The translations under genes were made by a program, and so were the position numbers. The notes beneath the pieces are model-generated. The model saw only the letters and a program-made list of their open reading frames with translations, searched no databases and was not told where the DNA came from. From Isoetes taiwanensis (taxonomy: Eukaryota > Streptophyta > Lycopodiopsida > Isoetales > Isoetaceae), in the NCBI GenBank assembly GCA_021234155.1, contig JAJEKV010000131.1, forward strand, positions 188,001 to 252,000: a stretch of DNA of 64,000 nt, given 5' to 3'. Each line of letters opens with the position of its first letter. The first letter of the stretch is position 1. Of this stretch, positions 1 to 11,549 are shown in pieces.

Positions 1-2279
1 CATAATATCTGGAACCTTAACTGCCATATGATGGACACTACGACGTTCACATTGTGGGCTCCTTATGTCATTGACTCATTTGGTCTCTTCTTCTTAGTTG
101 GCATAGTTTTGGCTCTTGACATAGACGTTTGGCACTTGCCTTTAGGCGCTTTTGTGTACCTCAAAAATAGTCATGTGCCTTTGGGCATGGGACTAACACT
201 CCCCCCACCAAAGAACACTCAGAGGAAAGAAAAATAGGCACTGACTCTGTGGGAGGGAAGTTCTCTAATCCATCAGCGTCATCCTGACGACTATATGGTC
301 TGACCTGATTATGATTTAGAAATTATCCAATTTTCTTTGAAGAGTTTGTATTGAATTGTGTTCTTATTAACGAGCTTAAGTTGTACCTCTATACACTATT
401 TTTCTGCATAATGTCTGAATTCATTCAAAGGATATGTCCATTATGCTATTGCAGGTGTCCAAGAAAAAAAACATCAATTTCAAATGTCTTTTGTAGAACT
501 TCAACCTTTCGACACTTAGAATATTACTCTTATAAAACGATAATCCTCTCAAATCCAAGAGCACCATCTTGTTTGGGATAAGCCAAGTAGAATATCATGT
601 TTATTGCTAGGGCAATTTTTTTCTAATGGATATCAAGAGTAGAATAGAATAGAGTTTTTATCATCCATGGAGACCAATTGGCCTATGGGACCCAAACAGG
701 AGGCGCAGCAAGCGTATTATTGTTCGGGTTAAACCCCTTCGCCAGGAGGGGGGGGGGGGGGGCACCAAGGGTTTTTGGGGAAAACTGCGATGAATGGATG
801 GATTAAAAACCTATACGGCATGAGCCAAGCCTCACACTTTGTTTTCAGAAATGCCACTACTAGACAGTTCTGAGATTTTTCCTCAGAAGGCGTTAGTGGT
901 GCAACTTGATGAGTAGTTGTTGCTTTCAAAGAGTTTTCTAATTTGTATTGGATATATAAACATCTTTCTAGCTTTTGATGTTTAGCGACATTTTGAATCT
1001 TTTGCTCTTTCATGATCTGGCGCTTTGCTGGATCAGATCTTTATTTTTCAAAAGGTTTATCCCTAAAAGTTGTGCATTTTATTTCAATTTCTCTTCTCTC
1101 CATTTTGTTTTCCTTAAGCTCATGTGATAGGGAGTAGGTTCTTTCTGCTTGATCCCAAGAACCACATCGTGACTTCTCAGATGGAAGACCCCCCCACCTG
1201 AACCCCAAATTAACATTATCGTCAATGTTAGGTCTCATGTATATTTCTCAGGGTGCTCTCAGCATGTTGCACTTCCTGACTACTGTGACGTTCCAATAGA
1301 ATATATGCTAGAAATACGTATATTCTACAGACATATTAGTATATAAGCCGAGCTTAGATCCTCATTCCAATTCACTTGTTTAGGTTGTTAAAGGGAGAAA
1401 ACTATAATCAACTTGGGGATCGAATTGGCTCTTTCACAGGCCTGTCCAGTATTTTGTCCTTCATTTTAATCTTGGAATGCTATTATAGATAGATTATCTC
1501 GCGAAGAAGCATCTTAAAGGCGCCTCCTTCAACGACTATGCTCTTCCAGCAGGAGGCAATTGAATGTTTATACTGGGTCAAGACAAAGGTCATTGACTGT
1601 AAGATATTGGAAAGAATTCTGGGTGACAGAGATATTTGGGCCTTCAATCCAGAGATTAAGAAGTACTTTAAAGAGAAGCTGCATATCCTGGAAACGGCAC
1701 GAGATGGATGGATTCTTCACCTGCTGGATTCTACCACATTCAGACCCAATGAGCTTGATCGACTTATGTTTGAGCATATAAAGGATGCATTATCGCTCTT
1801 GATGGGGTGCTTAACTATATTGATCGGGTCGGGTTAGAGTGGTTAGGAAGGATATAGCGGGTTGGAATGCTTGGTTTTTTTTCATCAAACTTCTCTACTT
1901 ATTAAGTTTAAGCTTGTGAATCAAAGATACTAGTGATAACTTTTCTATTAGTACTAATGTTTTTGCTTAAATCTTTCTATTAAATCCCCTCCAATGGAGG
2001 AGTATATAGCCGGTCTTTGACTACTACTTTTTTGATCAGGAATACCATCCATGTCTTTTTGTATGTCATGTAACTCTTTACATATAATATAAAACTTCCG
2101 TCGTCCCCCCCCTTGGGGCAAAAAAAAAAGAGAATCAGGAAGTGAGTTTTTGCATCTTTTGACATATTTTTGGTATTTATAATCTTGTTGTTTTGGCATA
2201 ATTATTTGTTTAGAAATAAATCATATTATAATTATACTGATTTTCACTTCAATGCCATGTGGGTCTAAGATATTGAAGA
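1..2279. other. Intergenic, no gene recognised
   Basis: Only short ORFs are present and none resembles a known family. The longest plausible one (1538-1837, plus strand, 99 codons) has ordinary amino-acid composition but no domain I recognise. A run of 15 G lies at 748-762. A stretch near 635-675 reads, on the minus strand, like the 3' end of a retroposon with a TATTC-type tail. Confidence 0.5.
748..762. repeat. Poly-G homopolymer (15 bp)
   Basis: Fifteen consecutive G on the plus strand. Its length is likely to be unreliable in any sequencing technology. Confidence 0.95.
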
Positions 2280-2284
2280 CTAAT
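2280..2284. repeat. Target-site duplication CTAAT, left copy
   Basis: Identical to 14383-14387. A 5-bp duplication is what Ty3/gypsy integrases normally produce. Confidence 0.9.
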
Positions 2285-3847
2285 TGTGACGTCCCCTACT
2301 CGTATACGGTGCACTCACCGTATACAAACAGGAGTTCATCCCCCATACCAGCTCCATGCCGATACAGGGCCCTCCACATGACACTGCAACCGTGACGGGT
2401 TCCAGTGGGAAGAGTGAAGGGGTCATTTTACCCCGTCTCCCTCAAGGCCTACCTAGCTGCGGAAGCGTAAATATATATGTCAGTATACAAGAGCAACATA
2501 TATCCACCTCTAGGGGTGGTACATCACATCTGCATAGACAATGATTAGCACAATGCATATGGGAAATCCTACCCAAGGCTCAGACTCAAAGGGACGACTG
2601 ACGGCTTGGGCCTCCAGAGTTCATTGCAGACAGAGTCATGACAATGGATTGGGCTGGCATGAGAACATAGCATTGGGTTGTCCACTCCATCTGCCCCTCC
2701 TGTGCACACTTTGTAGAGTAGGTTGAAAAGTGTTGGGACTTGACTGTAGCCCGCCGGAAGCATAGCCAAAAGGGCTATTCCTGGGTTGCATCTCCCTAGT
2801 TCCGATGGGGCAGGTAGGGATCACTCCCTCCAGAGATCTCCATGCTGACTCAAGGTGACTAGAGGGCCACTGCACCTATTCGACTTGACCCAATGGAAAG
2901 TGAACACCACTTCACGGGTGTCGAGCCCATGCCTTGCCCGCACTCAGTGGCAAGCCATTAGACCTAGTCACAATGATCCCCGGTAGACTTTACACACCAG
3001 AGGGATCGTTCAAGAGTCAGAACACGAACCTCCTTCTTTGCCAGTCTGGCCCCTTCACCCACAACCAGGAGTTGTTCTTGTACACAGGCCGAATCTATAG
3101 TGTGCTAGAGAGGCTAATCTAGGAGCATCTACTACCAAGCTTTAGGTCTCTACCCCCCGTCCCAATACAAGGAGTTCATAGAGATACATCATCCACATAC
3201 ATCACAGAAGAACTAAAGAACAAGATCTAATCTATATCATAGAGTTAGGTTCTTTAGTTAGAGTCTGGTATCTAGAGATCTAGGGCAATTTAATAGGCTA
3301 AACCTACCGATTCTATGACTAAAAGAGGGTTTAGGCTATTAAATTGACCCAATACCTGATCCTTGAGTTGCTCCTCCTGATCTGAGTTCGACCATCCTGC
3401 TGAACTGCTCGAATCAAGGGAAACTAATGGTGCAATTCTCTCAGACAGAGTCTGGGAGGCGGTTTTGGCTCTTGAGGCAGCCAAAACAGAGCTCTAAAAC
3501 CCTAGAAACAAAAAATGGGCAAGTTAGGGTTTTCCCTCCTAAATAGACAAGGGGTTGAGCTAGGGTTTCCAATTATCCCCTTTAGGCATGTGGGATAATT
3601 GGGAATGGGCCCACTTGCCTTTAATGGCTATGTGGCAAAAAGTGCCCACATGGAAAGGTGTGCCCACATTAATGTGCACATTGGTAAATGTGCACATTAA
3701 TAATAAATGCACATACCTAGCAAGTTGCCCCCTAGGGGCTACCCACCTGGCTACACGTCGGCGTACACTTCAGTCGGGGTGGCGTGTACGCGTGACGAGG
3801 CAGTACAATATACGTCCTGGGACCGTATACTGTGCTGGAACGTCACA
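2285..3847 (-). repeat. 3' LTR of the chromovirus (complete, 1563 bp)
   Basis: Starts TGTGACGTCCCC and ends GGAACGTCACA in plus orientation, so its ends form a short inverted repeat with TG...CA boundaries. On its right lies a purine-rich tract on the element strand. Positions 3285-3847 match 13830-14382 with about ten differences. The outer ~1 kb (2285-3284) has no counterpart in the 5' LTR. Confidence 0.9.
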
Positions 3848-3860
3848 TTCTCCCCACCTT
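3848..3860 (-). promoter_or_regulatory. Polypurine tract (plus-strand primer)
   Basis: Read on the minus strand this is AAGGTGGGGAGAA, immediately before the TG of the 3' LTR. That is the standard position and composition of a retrotransposon polypurine tract. Confidence 0.85.
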
Positions 3861-4711
3861 GAAATGATGATGTCCGCAGCATCGTGGGTCTCCCCACCTT
3901 GGGATCTTCCTAACCTGCAATCAACCTGATACATATGATATACTACTATGATACTTACACATTTATTAAGATTACCCTAAGGTAATATTTTTAGAACATT
4001 ATTACGCCATTATTTTATGAAATAACTTATCACTTCATAACATCATTAAAACAAGTTACTCAGTAATTCACTTATCATGACAATTTAGTTTATCAAAATT
4101 ATAAATTAATGTTCGAGGTACTCTTCATTCCTTGCAACACATTCCAACAAAATTTGTGTTGCAAGTCTTCGTAGCTCGACCTCCTTGCCCTCCGGAGCGC
4201 TCTATTGGCCTGCAGGTCGACACTACGTTAGTATCATTTTAATTATTAATAAAAAAATTTGGTTATATGGTGACCACCCCACCTATCTACATGGATGCAT
4301 GGCTAATCTCCCGGCGTAGGAAGAGGGTGAATCTTCCATTATGGCCGTGGAGACAGCGCCTATATGCCTATATGCCTCTCATGCCTACACCCTAGTTGCC
4401 CAGCGTGGAGGATAGGTCCTTCCCGTATATGAGGCGTGAAGGCCAGATTCCTCCTATCAAAGCATATATGGGGCTACCTATCAATGCATTCCTCAATGAC
4501 CTCCTTTCTCTCGAGGTCGTCTACTTCCGTGGAACAGAAGTAGACTTCCTAATCTACCTTCCACTCATCCAAGCGGAAACACGGTCATGCCTACATCGAC
4601 ATTACACCACGTCCTAGAGATCACCGCAGTGGTCTCATCATCGGTAACAACGCATGCGACCCATACCAGGCATAGGTTGCATGCGTAGATTAATCTTAAC
4701 TACACATAGAA

Positions 4712-5302
4712 TTAATCTACACAGATCGACATGCCTGAGCCGATTTCTTCGGAGATGACTTTGCCGTCCCATTGCTCCATGAATTGTGGGTACTTCTTTA
4801 CTAGATCCTTCTTAAGTACCCATGTCGCGTCTTCCACTGGCAAGTGTTTCCACTTGACCAAGTATTGGAGAAACTCTGATCTCCTTGTTTTCTTGAAGGC
4901 TTTATCAAGAATCAATTCTGGAACTATTTCCAGCTGCTCCTCCGTCATTTCCAACAACGTTGGAGTGTCCAAGACTTCGTCTGGATTTGGAGTGTGCTTC
5001 TTCAACAAACTCACGTGGAAGACCTTATGAATCTTTAGGTGTGCTGGTAGATCTAACTTGTAGGATTGGTTACCTACTCTCTGGACTATTCTGAAAGGTC
5101 CAGCCCACCTTGGAGCAAGCTTCTTACAATTGCCGATGCGGAGCTTCGCCTGCTTCACTTTGATCTTGAGCCATACGTCTTCGCCAACTTGGAACTCCCT
5201 GATTGTCCGATGCTTGTCGGCGATGCTCTTTTGTCGACTCCTTGCTGCTAGGAGATACCCTCGAACTTCTTCCACGAGTACTGCCGCATGTCCGGACAAC
5301 AT
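4712..5302 (-). CDS. Chromovirus integrase C-terminus with chromodomain
   Basis: A 196-codon open segment. The first part has the integrase C-terminal features of Ty3/gypsy elements (KLAPRWAGPFRIVQRVGNQSY, then HKVFHVSLLK). It then continues into a group II-type chromodomain at about residues 125-182, with the pattern FLQYLVKWKHLPVEDATWV. Family knowledge: chromodomains at this position bias integration toward particular chromatin, often through methylated H3 tails. The usual first aromatic residue of the binding cage is not obvious, as in many group II domains. The segment is out of frame with the upstream integrase core. The stop at 4712 is followed by about 850 bp of non-coding sequence up to the polypurine tract. 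Confidence 0.88.
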   Translation of the reverse strand: MLSGHAAVLVEEVRGYLLAARSRQKSIADKHRTIREFQVGEDVWLKIKVKQAKLRIGNCKKLAPRWAGPFRIVQRVGNQSYKLDLPAHLKIHKVFHVSLLKKHTPNPDEVLDTPTLLEMTEEQLEIVPELILDKAFKKTRRSEFLQYLVKWKHLPVEDATWVLKKDLVKKYPQFMEQWDGKVISEEIGSGMSICVD

Positions 5303-5355
5303 CTGGCTGCGCGAAACTTCTACCCTTGACGCGGGGTTGTGCCAAATGTGCGGAG

Positions 5356-5747
5356 TTAGGCAGCGATAGCGTAATTGATCATAAACGGCGACATTTGGGA
5401 TGATTCCTGCTTGGTGCTATTGTATGCAAACTCCACCAAGTGAATAAATTCTTCCCACATACCTTGCTTATTCCAGACATAGTTTCGTAGTATATCCTCC
5501 AAAATCTGTTGGTCCGCTCCATTTGGCCATCCGTCGAGGATGATATGCGTGCTCATGGATAACCGTCTGAATAATCGCAAAGAGGTCTTGCCAAAAGGCG
5601 CCATGAACTTCGGATCTCTCGTCGGAGATAATCTCCCTTGGCATGCCATGAAGCACGAAGATCTCTTTGGTGAAGAGCTTCATTGTATCCATAGCCGGTA
5701 TCGTGGTCTGCAAGGCACAAAATGTGCCATCTTCGACAACTTGTCAA
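5356..5747 (-). pseudogene. Chromovirus integrase core, frame-broken
   Basis: Integrase core pieces appear in several frames: DRDPKF-like and dimerisation motifs around 5580-5650, and LEDILRNYVWNKQGMWEEFIHLVEFAYNS around 5400-5500. The normally conserved QTERTN-like segment is replaced by WPNGADQQ. At least two frameshifts are needed to read one integrase. Function known from the family: insertion of the element's DNA into the host genome. This copy cannot make an intact enzyme as sequenced. Confidence 0.75.
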
Positions 5748-5857
5748 CCACTACCATCAAAACATCCTTCCCTCTTCGCGTCGCCCTTGGAAGCCGTGAT
5801 GAAATCCATCTTTGATGACCTCCCACTTAGCGTTTGGCACGCTAAGGGCTCTAAAAC

Positions 5858-6580
5858 TCACGGAATTGAAGAGCTGCTTTCGCCGTCTGGCGACATAGCT
5901 GACATTCCTTGATGTAGCGAGCTACACTGCTTCTTCATTCTGCCAATAATAGCTGCTTTGCGCGCTTTGAAATATGTTTTCATGGATCCGCATGGCCCGG
6001 CTATTGGGCTGTTGTGCGTGTCATGGAGGATCAATTTCCTTACACCTGATGATTCTGGCACACACAACTTGTTCTTATGGTATAACAGGTTGCCTTCCTT
6101 CTTATAATGTTTGAAGGCCTCCCGCTCTTTATCTGTTCTAGCTTCCCTAGAGAGGCTTGCCCATACTTCCTTGAAATCCACATCCGTTGGCAAGGATTCT
6201 TCAATCTTCTTACCAAAGTCGCTGGAGAGCGTCGAAATTGCATTGCAATGCACTCTAGTTGTCAAGGGATGCCTTGAAAGCGCATCCGCTACCACATTGA
6301 GCTTCCCTGGCTTGTAGACTATATCAAAGTCATACTCTTCAAGGAACTCCATCCACCTTCTCTGCCTCAGATTAAGGTGTGGTTGCGTGAAAACATACTG
6401 GAGGCTCTGATGGTCTGTATCCAATTGGAACTTCCTTCCCAAAAGATAGTGCCTCCAAATTCTTAATGCCCTGACAACCGCAAGCAATTCCTGGTCATGG
6501 GTGGGGTAAGTTTTGTTTTTCTTCATCTTTCTAGAATCATACGCTATCACACGGCTCTTCTTGCATGAGCACCGCACCAC
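5858..6580 (-). CDS. Chromovirus RNase H and integrase zinc-binding region
   Basis: A 240-codon segment. The first ~110 residues are Ty3/gypsy RNase H, with YPTHDQELLAVV, then DTDHQSLQYV, and the tether-like end VYKPGKLNVVADALSRHP. The rest is the linker and the start of the integrase zinc-binding region (ILHDTHNSPIAGPCG, then MKTYFKARKA). The second half of the HHCC finger is disturbed (KKQCSSLHQ). It should be continuous with the reverse transcriptase upstream, but a break lies between 6580 and 6770. Confidence 0.85.
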   Translation of the reverse strand: MVRCSCKKSRVIAYDSRKMKKNKTYPTHDQELLAVVRALRIWRHYLLGRKFQLDTDHQSLQYVFTQPHLNLRQRRWMEFLEEYDFDIVYKPGKLNVVADALSRHPLTTRVHCNAISTLSSDFGKKIEESLPTDVDFKEVWASLSREARTDKEREAFKHYKKEGNLLYHKNKLCVPESSGVRKLILHDTHNSPIAGPCGSMKTYFKARKAAIIGRMKKQCSSLHQGMSAMSPDGESSSSIP

Positions 6581-6741
6581 ACCAGCTATCTTACTCGCAT
6601 CCTGTGGCTACAAACATATTTTCTCCGGATCACGGCAAGGTTAAGGCGGGGCGGTCGTTAAAGCTTCCTTCAACAATTCAAACCCCTTTTGGGCTTTCTT
6701 GTGCCAATGATCTACCCAATCTTTCACTTTTTCCGCCCTCG

Positions 6742-8562
6742 TCAAGTCACGTTAGCGCGGGGCGCTATCTTAGCAAAGTTCTTCCACGAACTTCGGTGAG
6801 TACCACAACTGGGCCGAGAAAGCTCGACCTCATGCACATTCTTCGGCGCCGGCCACTGGATGACGGCTTCAATATTGGAAGGGTCCATCGAAATTCCTTC
6901 TGCTGAGATCACATGACCTAGGTATTCCACCTTCTCATTTGCGGTGGCGCCCGACAACTTGGTGCATAACCGGTGCCTCTTCAACTTCTCTAGCACTCTC
7001 CTTAAGTGTTGTACGTGCTTTTCAAGGGATCTGCTATACACCAAAATGTCGTCAAAGAACACAATCACAAAGGTGTCTAAGAACTCCCTGAAGATGTCGT
7101 TCATGAGCCTCATGAACGTTGCTGGGGCGTTCGACAAGCCGAAAGGCATTAGCGTAAACTCATAATGCCCATACCGCGTTCTGAAAGCGGTTTTATGAAT
7201 ATCTTCTTCCTTTATCCGGATCTGATGATAGCCTGACCTTAAGTCGATTTTGGAGAAGACCTTTGCTCCTTGAAGCTGATCCATCAAGTCATTCGATCTG
7301 GGAAGCGCGTACTTGTTCTTGATGGTGTGCTTGTTCAACTGCCTATAGTCTATGCACATCCTCAAACTGCCATCCTTCTTCTTGACAAAAAGAATGGACG
7401 CTCCAAATGGCGAGACGCTAGGTCTAATGAAGTCTAGGTCGAGCAACTCCTGCAATTGCTTCTTTAGCTCCGTCAACTCCTGCGTCGTCATTCTGTATGG
7501 AGCCTTACTTGCCGGCTTCGTTCCAGGTTCGAGTGCTATCTCACACTCGACTCCCCTATAAGGAGGAAGGTGCTCGATCTCATCAGGAAAGAGATCATGG
7601 AATTCCGTGATCAACTTAGCTATTTGCTTCGGCAACTTGCTGAGCACCTTGTCTTCTTTGCTTTCTTCGGACTCCGGCTCCTCAATCTCAAGCTTGAAGA
7701 TGTATGCTACCTGCTCGCTCTTGATGCACTTGAACAGCCGTTTAGAAGACATACACTGCATGATGGGAACAACTTCTTTACCTGTGATCTCAATGATCTT
7801 GCCATCGGGCGTTGGGAAGGTCACCTTCCGCTTTCCACAATCAATGATGGCCCCTGCTGGTCCAAGATACTCCATTCCTATGATCAAGTCGTACTTGCCA
7901 ATGCCCATTACTTCTGCCCCCATCTGGATATTAATCCCTGGCAAGTCGATGTCGAAGTTGATCCTCTTGCCTGCTGTCTGCCTTACTGCTCCACTTGCTA
8001 AAACAACGGGCCTCGGCTTCGACTTCAGTGGTTTCAACTTCAACATTTCTACCATCCTTGGGGATGCAAAATTATGGCTACTTCCTGAGTCTATCAGGAC
8101 TATGAAAGACTTGGCCTTGGCCTTCCCTACTGTGGAAATTACCTTATACTGGCTCTCTGCTTGTTCTGTATCTATTGCGGCAAAGATATGACACTCACCC
8201 TGAATGTAGTCGCGGGCTGCCTCGCCGTCGTCGTCAGACAGGGTGTCCCAATCTCCCAACTCCGCTTGTGCTGCACTCATGACGTAGGGGCAGTTCGCTG
8301 TCCTATGGCCTGGCTGGAAGCACCTGAAGCAAAGCTGCTTTTCTATACACTCCTGCCTCTTCTCCTTGGGCATAGCCTGCAAAAAGGATCGTACTGCTTT
8401 GAAGTAGTTTGACCCCTCCTGTTTGTCCTTGAAGGACACCTGCTTCTTCTCGTGCTGCTTCCCCACCATATGGGGCTCTAGCTGGGCCTGGACTGGCTGC
8501 CCTAGGGCTATAACTCCCTGTTGCCTTGCCTTTATCCTGGAAATACTGCTGCCTCTGCCCAC
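6742..8562 (-). CDS. Chromovirus Gag zinc knuckle, protease and reverse transcriptase
   Basis: A 606-codon open segment. In order: a CCHC knuckle ([14 protein letters not shown], about residues 80-95); an aspartic protease with [11 protein letters not shown] (about 153-165); and a Ty3/gypsy reverse transcriptase with [54 protein letters not shown], and the catalytic FFDDILVYS, in which the first residue of the usual YxDD box is F. It ends shortly after EYLGHVIS. The catalytic aspartates are visible. The last ~10 residues run into a wrong frame before the RNase H segment. The zinc knuckle belongs to Gag, so Gag and this segment were one reading frame before a shift near 8550. Confidence 0.92.
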   Translation of the reverse strand: MGRGSSISRIKARQQGVIALGQPVQAQLEPHMVGKQHEKKQVSFKDKQEGSNYFKAVRSFLQAMPKEKRQECIEKQLCFRCFQPGHRTANCPYVMSAAQAELGDWDTLSDDDGEAARDYIQGECHIFAAIDTEQAESQYKVISTVGKAKAKSFIVLIDSGSSHNFASPRMVEMLKLKPLKSKPRPVVLASGAVRQTAGKRINFDIDLPGINIQMGAEVMGIGKYDLIIGMEYLGPAGAIIDCGKRKVTFPTPDGKIIEITGKEVVPIMQCMSSKRLFKCIKSEQVAYIFKLEIEEPESEESKEDKVLSKLPKQIAKLITEFHDLFPDEIEHLPPYRGVECEIALEPGTKPASKAPYRMTTQELTELKKQLQELLDLDFIRPSVSPFGASILFVKKKDGSLRMCIDYRQLNKHTIKNKYALPRSNDLMDQLQGAKVFSKIDLRSGYHQIRIKEEDIHKTAFRTRYGHYEFTLMPFGLSNAPATFMRLMNDIFREFLDTFVIVFFDDILVYSRSLEKHVQHLRRVLEKLKRHRLCTKLSGATANEKVEYLGHVISAEGISMDPSNIEAVIQWPAPKNVHEVELSRPSCGTHRSSWKNFAKIAPRANVT

Positions 8563-9481
8563 TATTCTGAGGTCCCGTCCCTTGCAAGCTTATTGCCTTG
8601 GACTCTGCTTCTGATACAGTCTTAGGGTTTATTGCCCTCACAAGTTTGCGGATCTCCTCATTCAGCCCCTCAATGTAGCTCTCCACTGCATGCTTCTCTC
8701 CCAACTTTGGCACATAAAGCCTTAGCCTCATGAATTCCTCTGTATATTTCTGGACTGATTTGTTGCCTTGCTGCAACCTGTAGAACTGTTGCATCATGCT
8801 GGATTTGTGCTCTCTTGGGACGTAATGGCGCTTGAAAGCTTTAGCGAACTTTCTGAACCTGCAAGCATCCCTGCTTAAGCCATGGGCCTTGGCATAACCC
8901 TTCCACCAAATGCATGCTGCTCCTTTCAGGTTGGTTGTTGCCACCCTGCCTTTATCTTTATCCTTCATATCATAAGCGTTGCCATATTCACTCATCTCAT
9001 CGAGCCAAGCCTCTGCCTCCATGCCTGACCTGTTCTCGCCTGAGAATTGCTCGAGCTTCCTGGCCTTCCAAATATTTCCCAATGCAGAGTCTACCTTCTT
9101 CTGGTAGTCTGAGGCTCTTGTGTCCCTTTGTCGTCCATCTGTATTGTCCCTCTGCCTTCCACCTGGGGTGTCCCTCTGCCTTCCATCCCTACGGTCCTGG
9201 CCCTGTTCTTCCTCTTCCTCAGAGTCGGAGTCGGAATCTGAGCTTGAGTCGGAGGAGTCCGAGCTGGGGGACCTCCTTCTCTTGCTTCTTCTCTTGTCTC
9301 TTCCTGTTTTTCGAGCTGATGCTTGTGGCGCCTGAGCGTTGCCCTCCGATTGTGCTGCCAGGAGGGCCTTTATCTGCTCAAGGTCCGTCCTCATCTGTGA
9401 TATTTCCTCTTCTGGGGTAATGGGTCCAAATTCCTCAAGCGGGTTTCCTTTAGGGGTGGCTTTGGCGGTCTGTTCTTCCAT
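8303..9481 (-). CDS. Chromovirus Gag capsid region
   Basis: The first ATG of this frame is at 9481; the frame is open a little further upstream. The N-terminal ~50 residues include a helix-like acidic segment, followed by an Arg/Ser/Asp/Glu-rich linker. The capsid homology region follows: [13 protein letters not shown], then [15 protein letters not shown], then [31 protein letters not shown]. This is a typical retrotransposon Gag domain, which forms the particle shell. The zinc knuckle lies in another frame further on (6742-8562), so a frameshift separates capsid and nucleocapsid near 8550. A possible splice acceptor (TGTATGCAG) precedes the frame at about 9525-9533. Confidence 0.88.
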   Translation of the reverse strand: MEEQTAKATPKGNPLEEFGPITPEEEISQMRTDLEQIKALLAAQSEGNAQAPQASARKTGRDKRRSKRRRSPSSDSSDSSSDSDSDSEEEEEQGQDRRDGRQRDTPGGRQRDNTDGRQRDTRASDYQKKVDSALGNIWKARKLEQFSGENRSGMEAEAWLDEMSEYGNAYDMKDKDKGRVATTNLKGAACIWWKGYAKAHGLSRDACRFRKFAKAFKRHYVPREHKSSMMQQFYRLQQGNKSVQKYTEEFMRLRLYVPKLGEKHAVESYIEGLNEEIRKLVRAINPKTVSEAESKAISLQGTGPQNSGQRQQYFQDKGKATGSYSPRAASPGPARAPYGGEAAREEAGVLQGQTGGVKLLQSSTILFAGYAQGEEAGVYRKAALLQVLPARP

Positions 9482-9540
9482 GTGGTCTCGGCGTTGTTGT
9501 TCCTCTGAGCTTAGGCCTCTAGCTGCATACACAAGTAATT

Positions 9541-9836
9541 CATGGCTATATGGTTAGTTTTACTTGTTCTCTTGCATTGTTTATGTTTGTTGGTATAGTT
9601 GGGGAACAAAATACATCAACAAAACATTTTAAAGTGCAAAAGAAATTATATTTATATTATATAATATTTTAGTACAAAAAGCCTCCGGGATCAAGAGTTT
9701 AACTATTCTTGAAATCGCCGGTAGGACAGGTTGTCTTCAAGGAACTTCTTAACTTGGGCCGTTCCTACCAAACGTCCCAAGTTCCTGAGCGTTCTTTGAT
9801 GAGCATACACCCAAGGCTCTCGCCAACTCTTCTATC
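9541..9836. other. Spacer between extra module B and gag
   Basis: AT-rich at 9610-9680, with runs such as TATATTTATATTATATAATATT. No ORF. It could hold a terminator for the upstream module or a start region for gag, but nothing decides this. Confidence 0.4.
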
Positions 9837-10476
9837 CTAGCGGTCGGATGTGTAGGTTGCGGTCACCGCCAATCTTGCCTGCCGTCGATGAGGTACGACG
9901 AAGTCGAAGAGGTCAAGTGCCATTGCCCTCTTGACTAGGATAGCATAGTCGACATTTGCCGCTATTCGAGCATGCCTGCCAAAGCCTGAGAGTGCAATAA
10001 GCATGAACACTCCTTCTTCACCCCGGGGACTGAATTTGCGGTGTATCACCGCTATTCTCCCGTCTAGCAGCAGCGCCAGGTAGTACCTCAGTGACCTGTC
10101 ATTGTGTGTTGCTGAAGATTCGCCGCTTGTTTGGCCTCCAGCTCTGTGCCGCCTGGCGTACTCGTCGACCTCTACCTCTGTCAGTTCCCGGTAGTATGCA
10201 ATTGTGGAGTCGACCCGCCTGATGTCGATCCCTGCTCCTCTTGCTGGAGGTGGTGTCGAGGAGCCTGGCATTAAGACGCTCGTGGTCTTGCCTCTGATCC
10301 CCATCCGCTCCTGAATGGCGAGGAACTCTTCCTCCGTTGGCAGGTCTCGCGCTTCCATCATTTGCACGATGTTCTTTGTAGGCTGGATGTCGGAAGTCCC
10401 CTTCCCCACCAGGTGTAGGTGGGCTTCCCCGACTTGGGCGGAAAGTCGGAGACTCGAGGACGATGAAGTCGTCCAT
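9837..10476 (-). CDS. Extra chromovirus ORF of module B, second part (unknown)
   Basis: Two overlapping minus-strand frames make up this segment: 10476-10099 (start MDDFIVLESPTF) and 10409-9837 (the longer, more protein-like end). They are probably one protein broken by a frameshift near 10385. The end reads RYYLALLLDGRIAVIHRKF, then GFGRHARIAANVDYAI, then FDFVVPHRRQ. I do not recognise a family with confidence. The order GRIA, G.G, (I/L)AA..(E/D)Y and VVP recalls the core of histone H2A (GRIARFL, GAGAPVYLAAVLEY, IVP), but spacing differs and the match is weak. It lies directly upstream of gag in the same orientation. Function not assigned. Confidence 0.5.
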
Positions 10477-10639
10477 GTCGATCTGCCGTGGCTGGTCGCG
10501 ATGCTTCGTCCATCGGAACTTCGTTCCCCGGCATTCGGAAGGTTACGGATGTCGGTGAGGAGTAGATACTCCTCTCGATGATGATGATCGGGGGGCTAGG
10601 CTTGTGATGCCTAACCCAAGTGGTGGAGCAACTTCGATG

Positions 10640-11230
10640 TTAAATCGGCTCCAAACAAGTTGGCCCGCCTCCTCTTACGCTTGCATACGTTCTTCCTTTG
10701 GAGTCGAGCTCCCATTGTACTCTTTCGTTGTCCCACTCCTCTTCTTCTTCTCTTCCTTCTTGCTCTTGCTCGTACTGCAAAAGCATCTGCTCTTCCGCTC
10801 GGGCTGCTATGGGGTCCACCTCCATGGGAGGGATAGAGGTTGCTCCCAAGGGGTTCTCGGCACGGTGGGATAGGAAAATAGCTAGGGCGGCGGTGTAGGA
10901 GAAATACTTGGTCCTGTTAGCTGTCAGGACCATGTAGTCTGGCAGCCTCTGTGCTTTGTTGGTCAAGTACTTGGCGATATTCGGGACATCCCCCAAGGCT
11001 GCTTGAAGGGATGGGTGGGGAACAAAATACCCTATGCAAGGGGGGAGCTGGACTAGGGAGGGTCCTACCCTAGCTTGGAACTCTACTAGAACTTGTCTAT
11101 ATGCTGGGTTTGCATTCAAAGTTGCTTGGACATCTATTTCCTTGCGGAAGATTCGGAAGATGTCATTGACATCGGCCTCGGCAGCATGAGCACTGGCGTT
11201 GTACCATCGCCTGAAGTCAGCAGTGGCCAT
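10640..11230 (-). CDS. Extra chromovirus ORF of module B, first part (unknown)
   Basis: A 196-codon ORF starting ATG at 11230, 122 bp downstream of a minus-strand TATAAATA box. It begins MATADFRRWYNASAHAAEAD. The middle is hydrophobic and helical (DVPNIAKYLTNKAQRLPDY, then SYTAALAIFLSHRAENPLG). It ends in an acidic coil (EEQMLLQYEQEQEGREEEEEW). No family recognised; it is not a retroviral Gag, Pol or Env domain that I know. The next segment downstream (9837-10476) is in a different frame, so the two may have been one protein. Its position behind a private TATA box suggests expression separate from the LTR transcript. Confidence 0.55.
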   Translation of the reverse strand: MATADFRRWYNASAHAAEADVNDIFRIFRKEIDVQATLNANPAYRQVLVEFQARVGPSLVQLPPCIGYFVPHPSLQAALGDVPNIAKYLTNKAQRLPDYMVLTANRTKYFSYTAALAIFLSHRAENPLGATSIPPMEVDPIAARAEEQMLLQYEQEQEGREEEEEWDNERVQWELDSKGRTYASVRGGGPTCLEPI

Positions 11231-11255
11231 TGATCTAGCGAAGAAGAGACTAGCA

Positions 11256-11323
11256 GACGGATGCAGAAGCGCCTCAAGGAGTTGGAAAATGGGAGACGGA
11301 TGCAGAAGCGCCTCAAGGAGTTG
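11256..11323. repeat. 30-bp tandem duplication in module B leader
   Basis: The sequence AGACGGATGCAGAAGCGCCT plus ten more bases occurs at 11256-11285 and 11294-11323, in the presumed 5' UTR of the module B ORF. Confidence 0.85.
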
Positions 11324-11351
11324 TAGGGTGCTAAATGGGAAATGGGGGACT

Positions 11352-11359
11352 TATTTATA
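11352..11359 (-). promoter_or_regulatory. TATA box of extra module B
   Basis: TATAAATA on the minus strand, 122 bp before the ATG at 11230. A telo-box-like AAACCCTAA (plus strand) sits just upstream at about 11370. Two 67-bp palindromes lie further upstream. Inferred to be an internal promoter because the same layout recurs at module A. Confidence 0.6.
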
Positions 11360-11549
11360 GAAAGGTGAAAACCCTAATTTTTGGATGACCTGGAATTTAC
11401 TGGGATTGGGCGATTCTGATCTATTAAGAGGTGCAATTGAGAATTTGGAGACTACTTTTAGGGTTTGGGCATGCTAAGATCAACTAATGAACCTCTTGCA
11501 ACAATTTGGAGATCATTTGGATGTGTCATGGTGAAGAAATTGTTGAGAG

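Noticed and set aside
28-237. A 69-codon ORF at the window edge
   Set aside because: The sequence around CCCCCCACCAAAG looks like repeat DNA, and no family match was visible.
1538-1837. A 99-codon plus-strand gene
   Set aside because: No recognisable domain, no neighbouring exons and a similar-length ORF on the opposite strand; kept only as a remark in the intergenic entry.
8161-9557. Plus-strand ORFs opposite gag (for example 8914-9420)
   Set aside because: They are antisense shadows of the gag frame, with low-complexity Leu/Ser/Cys-rich composition.
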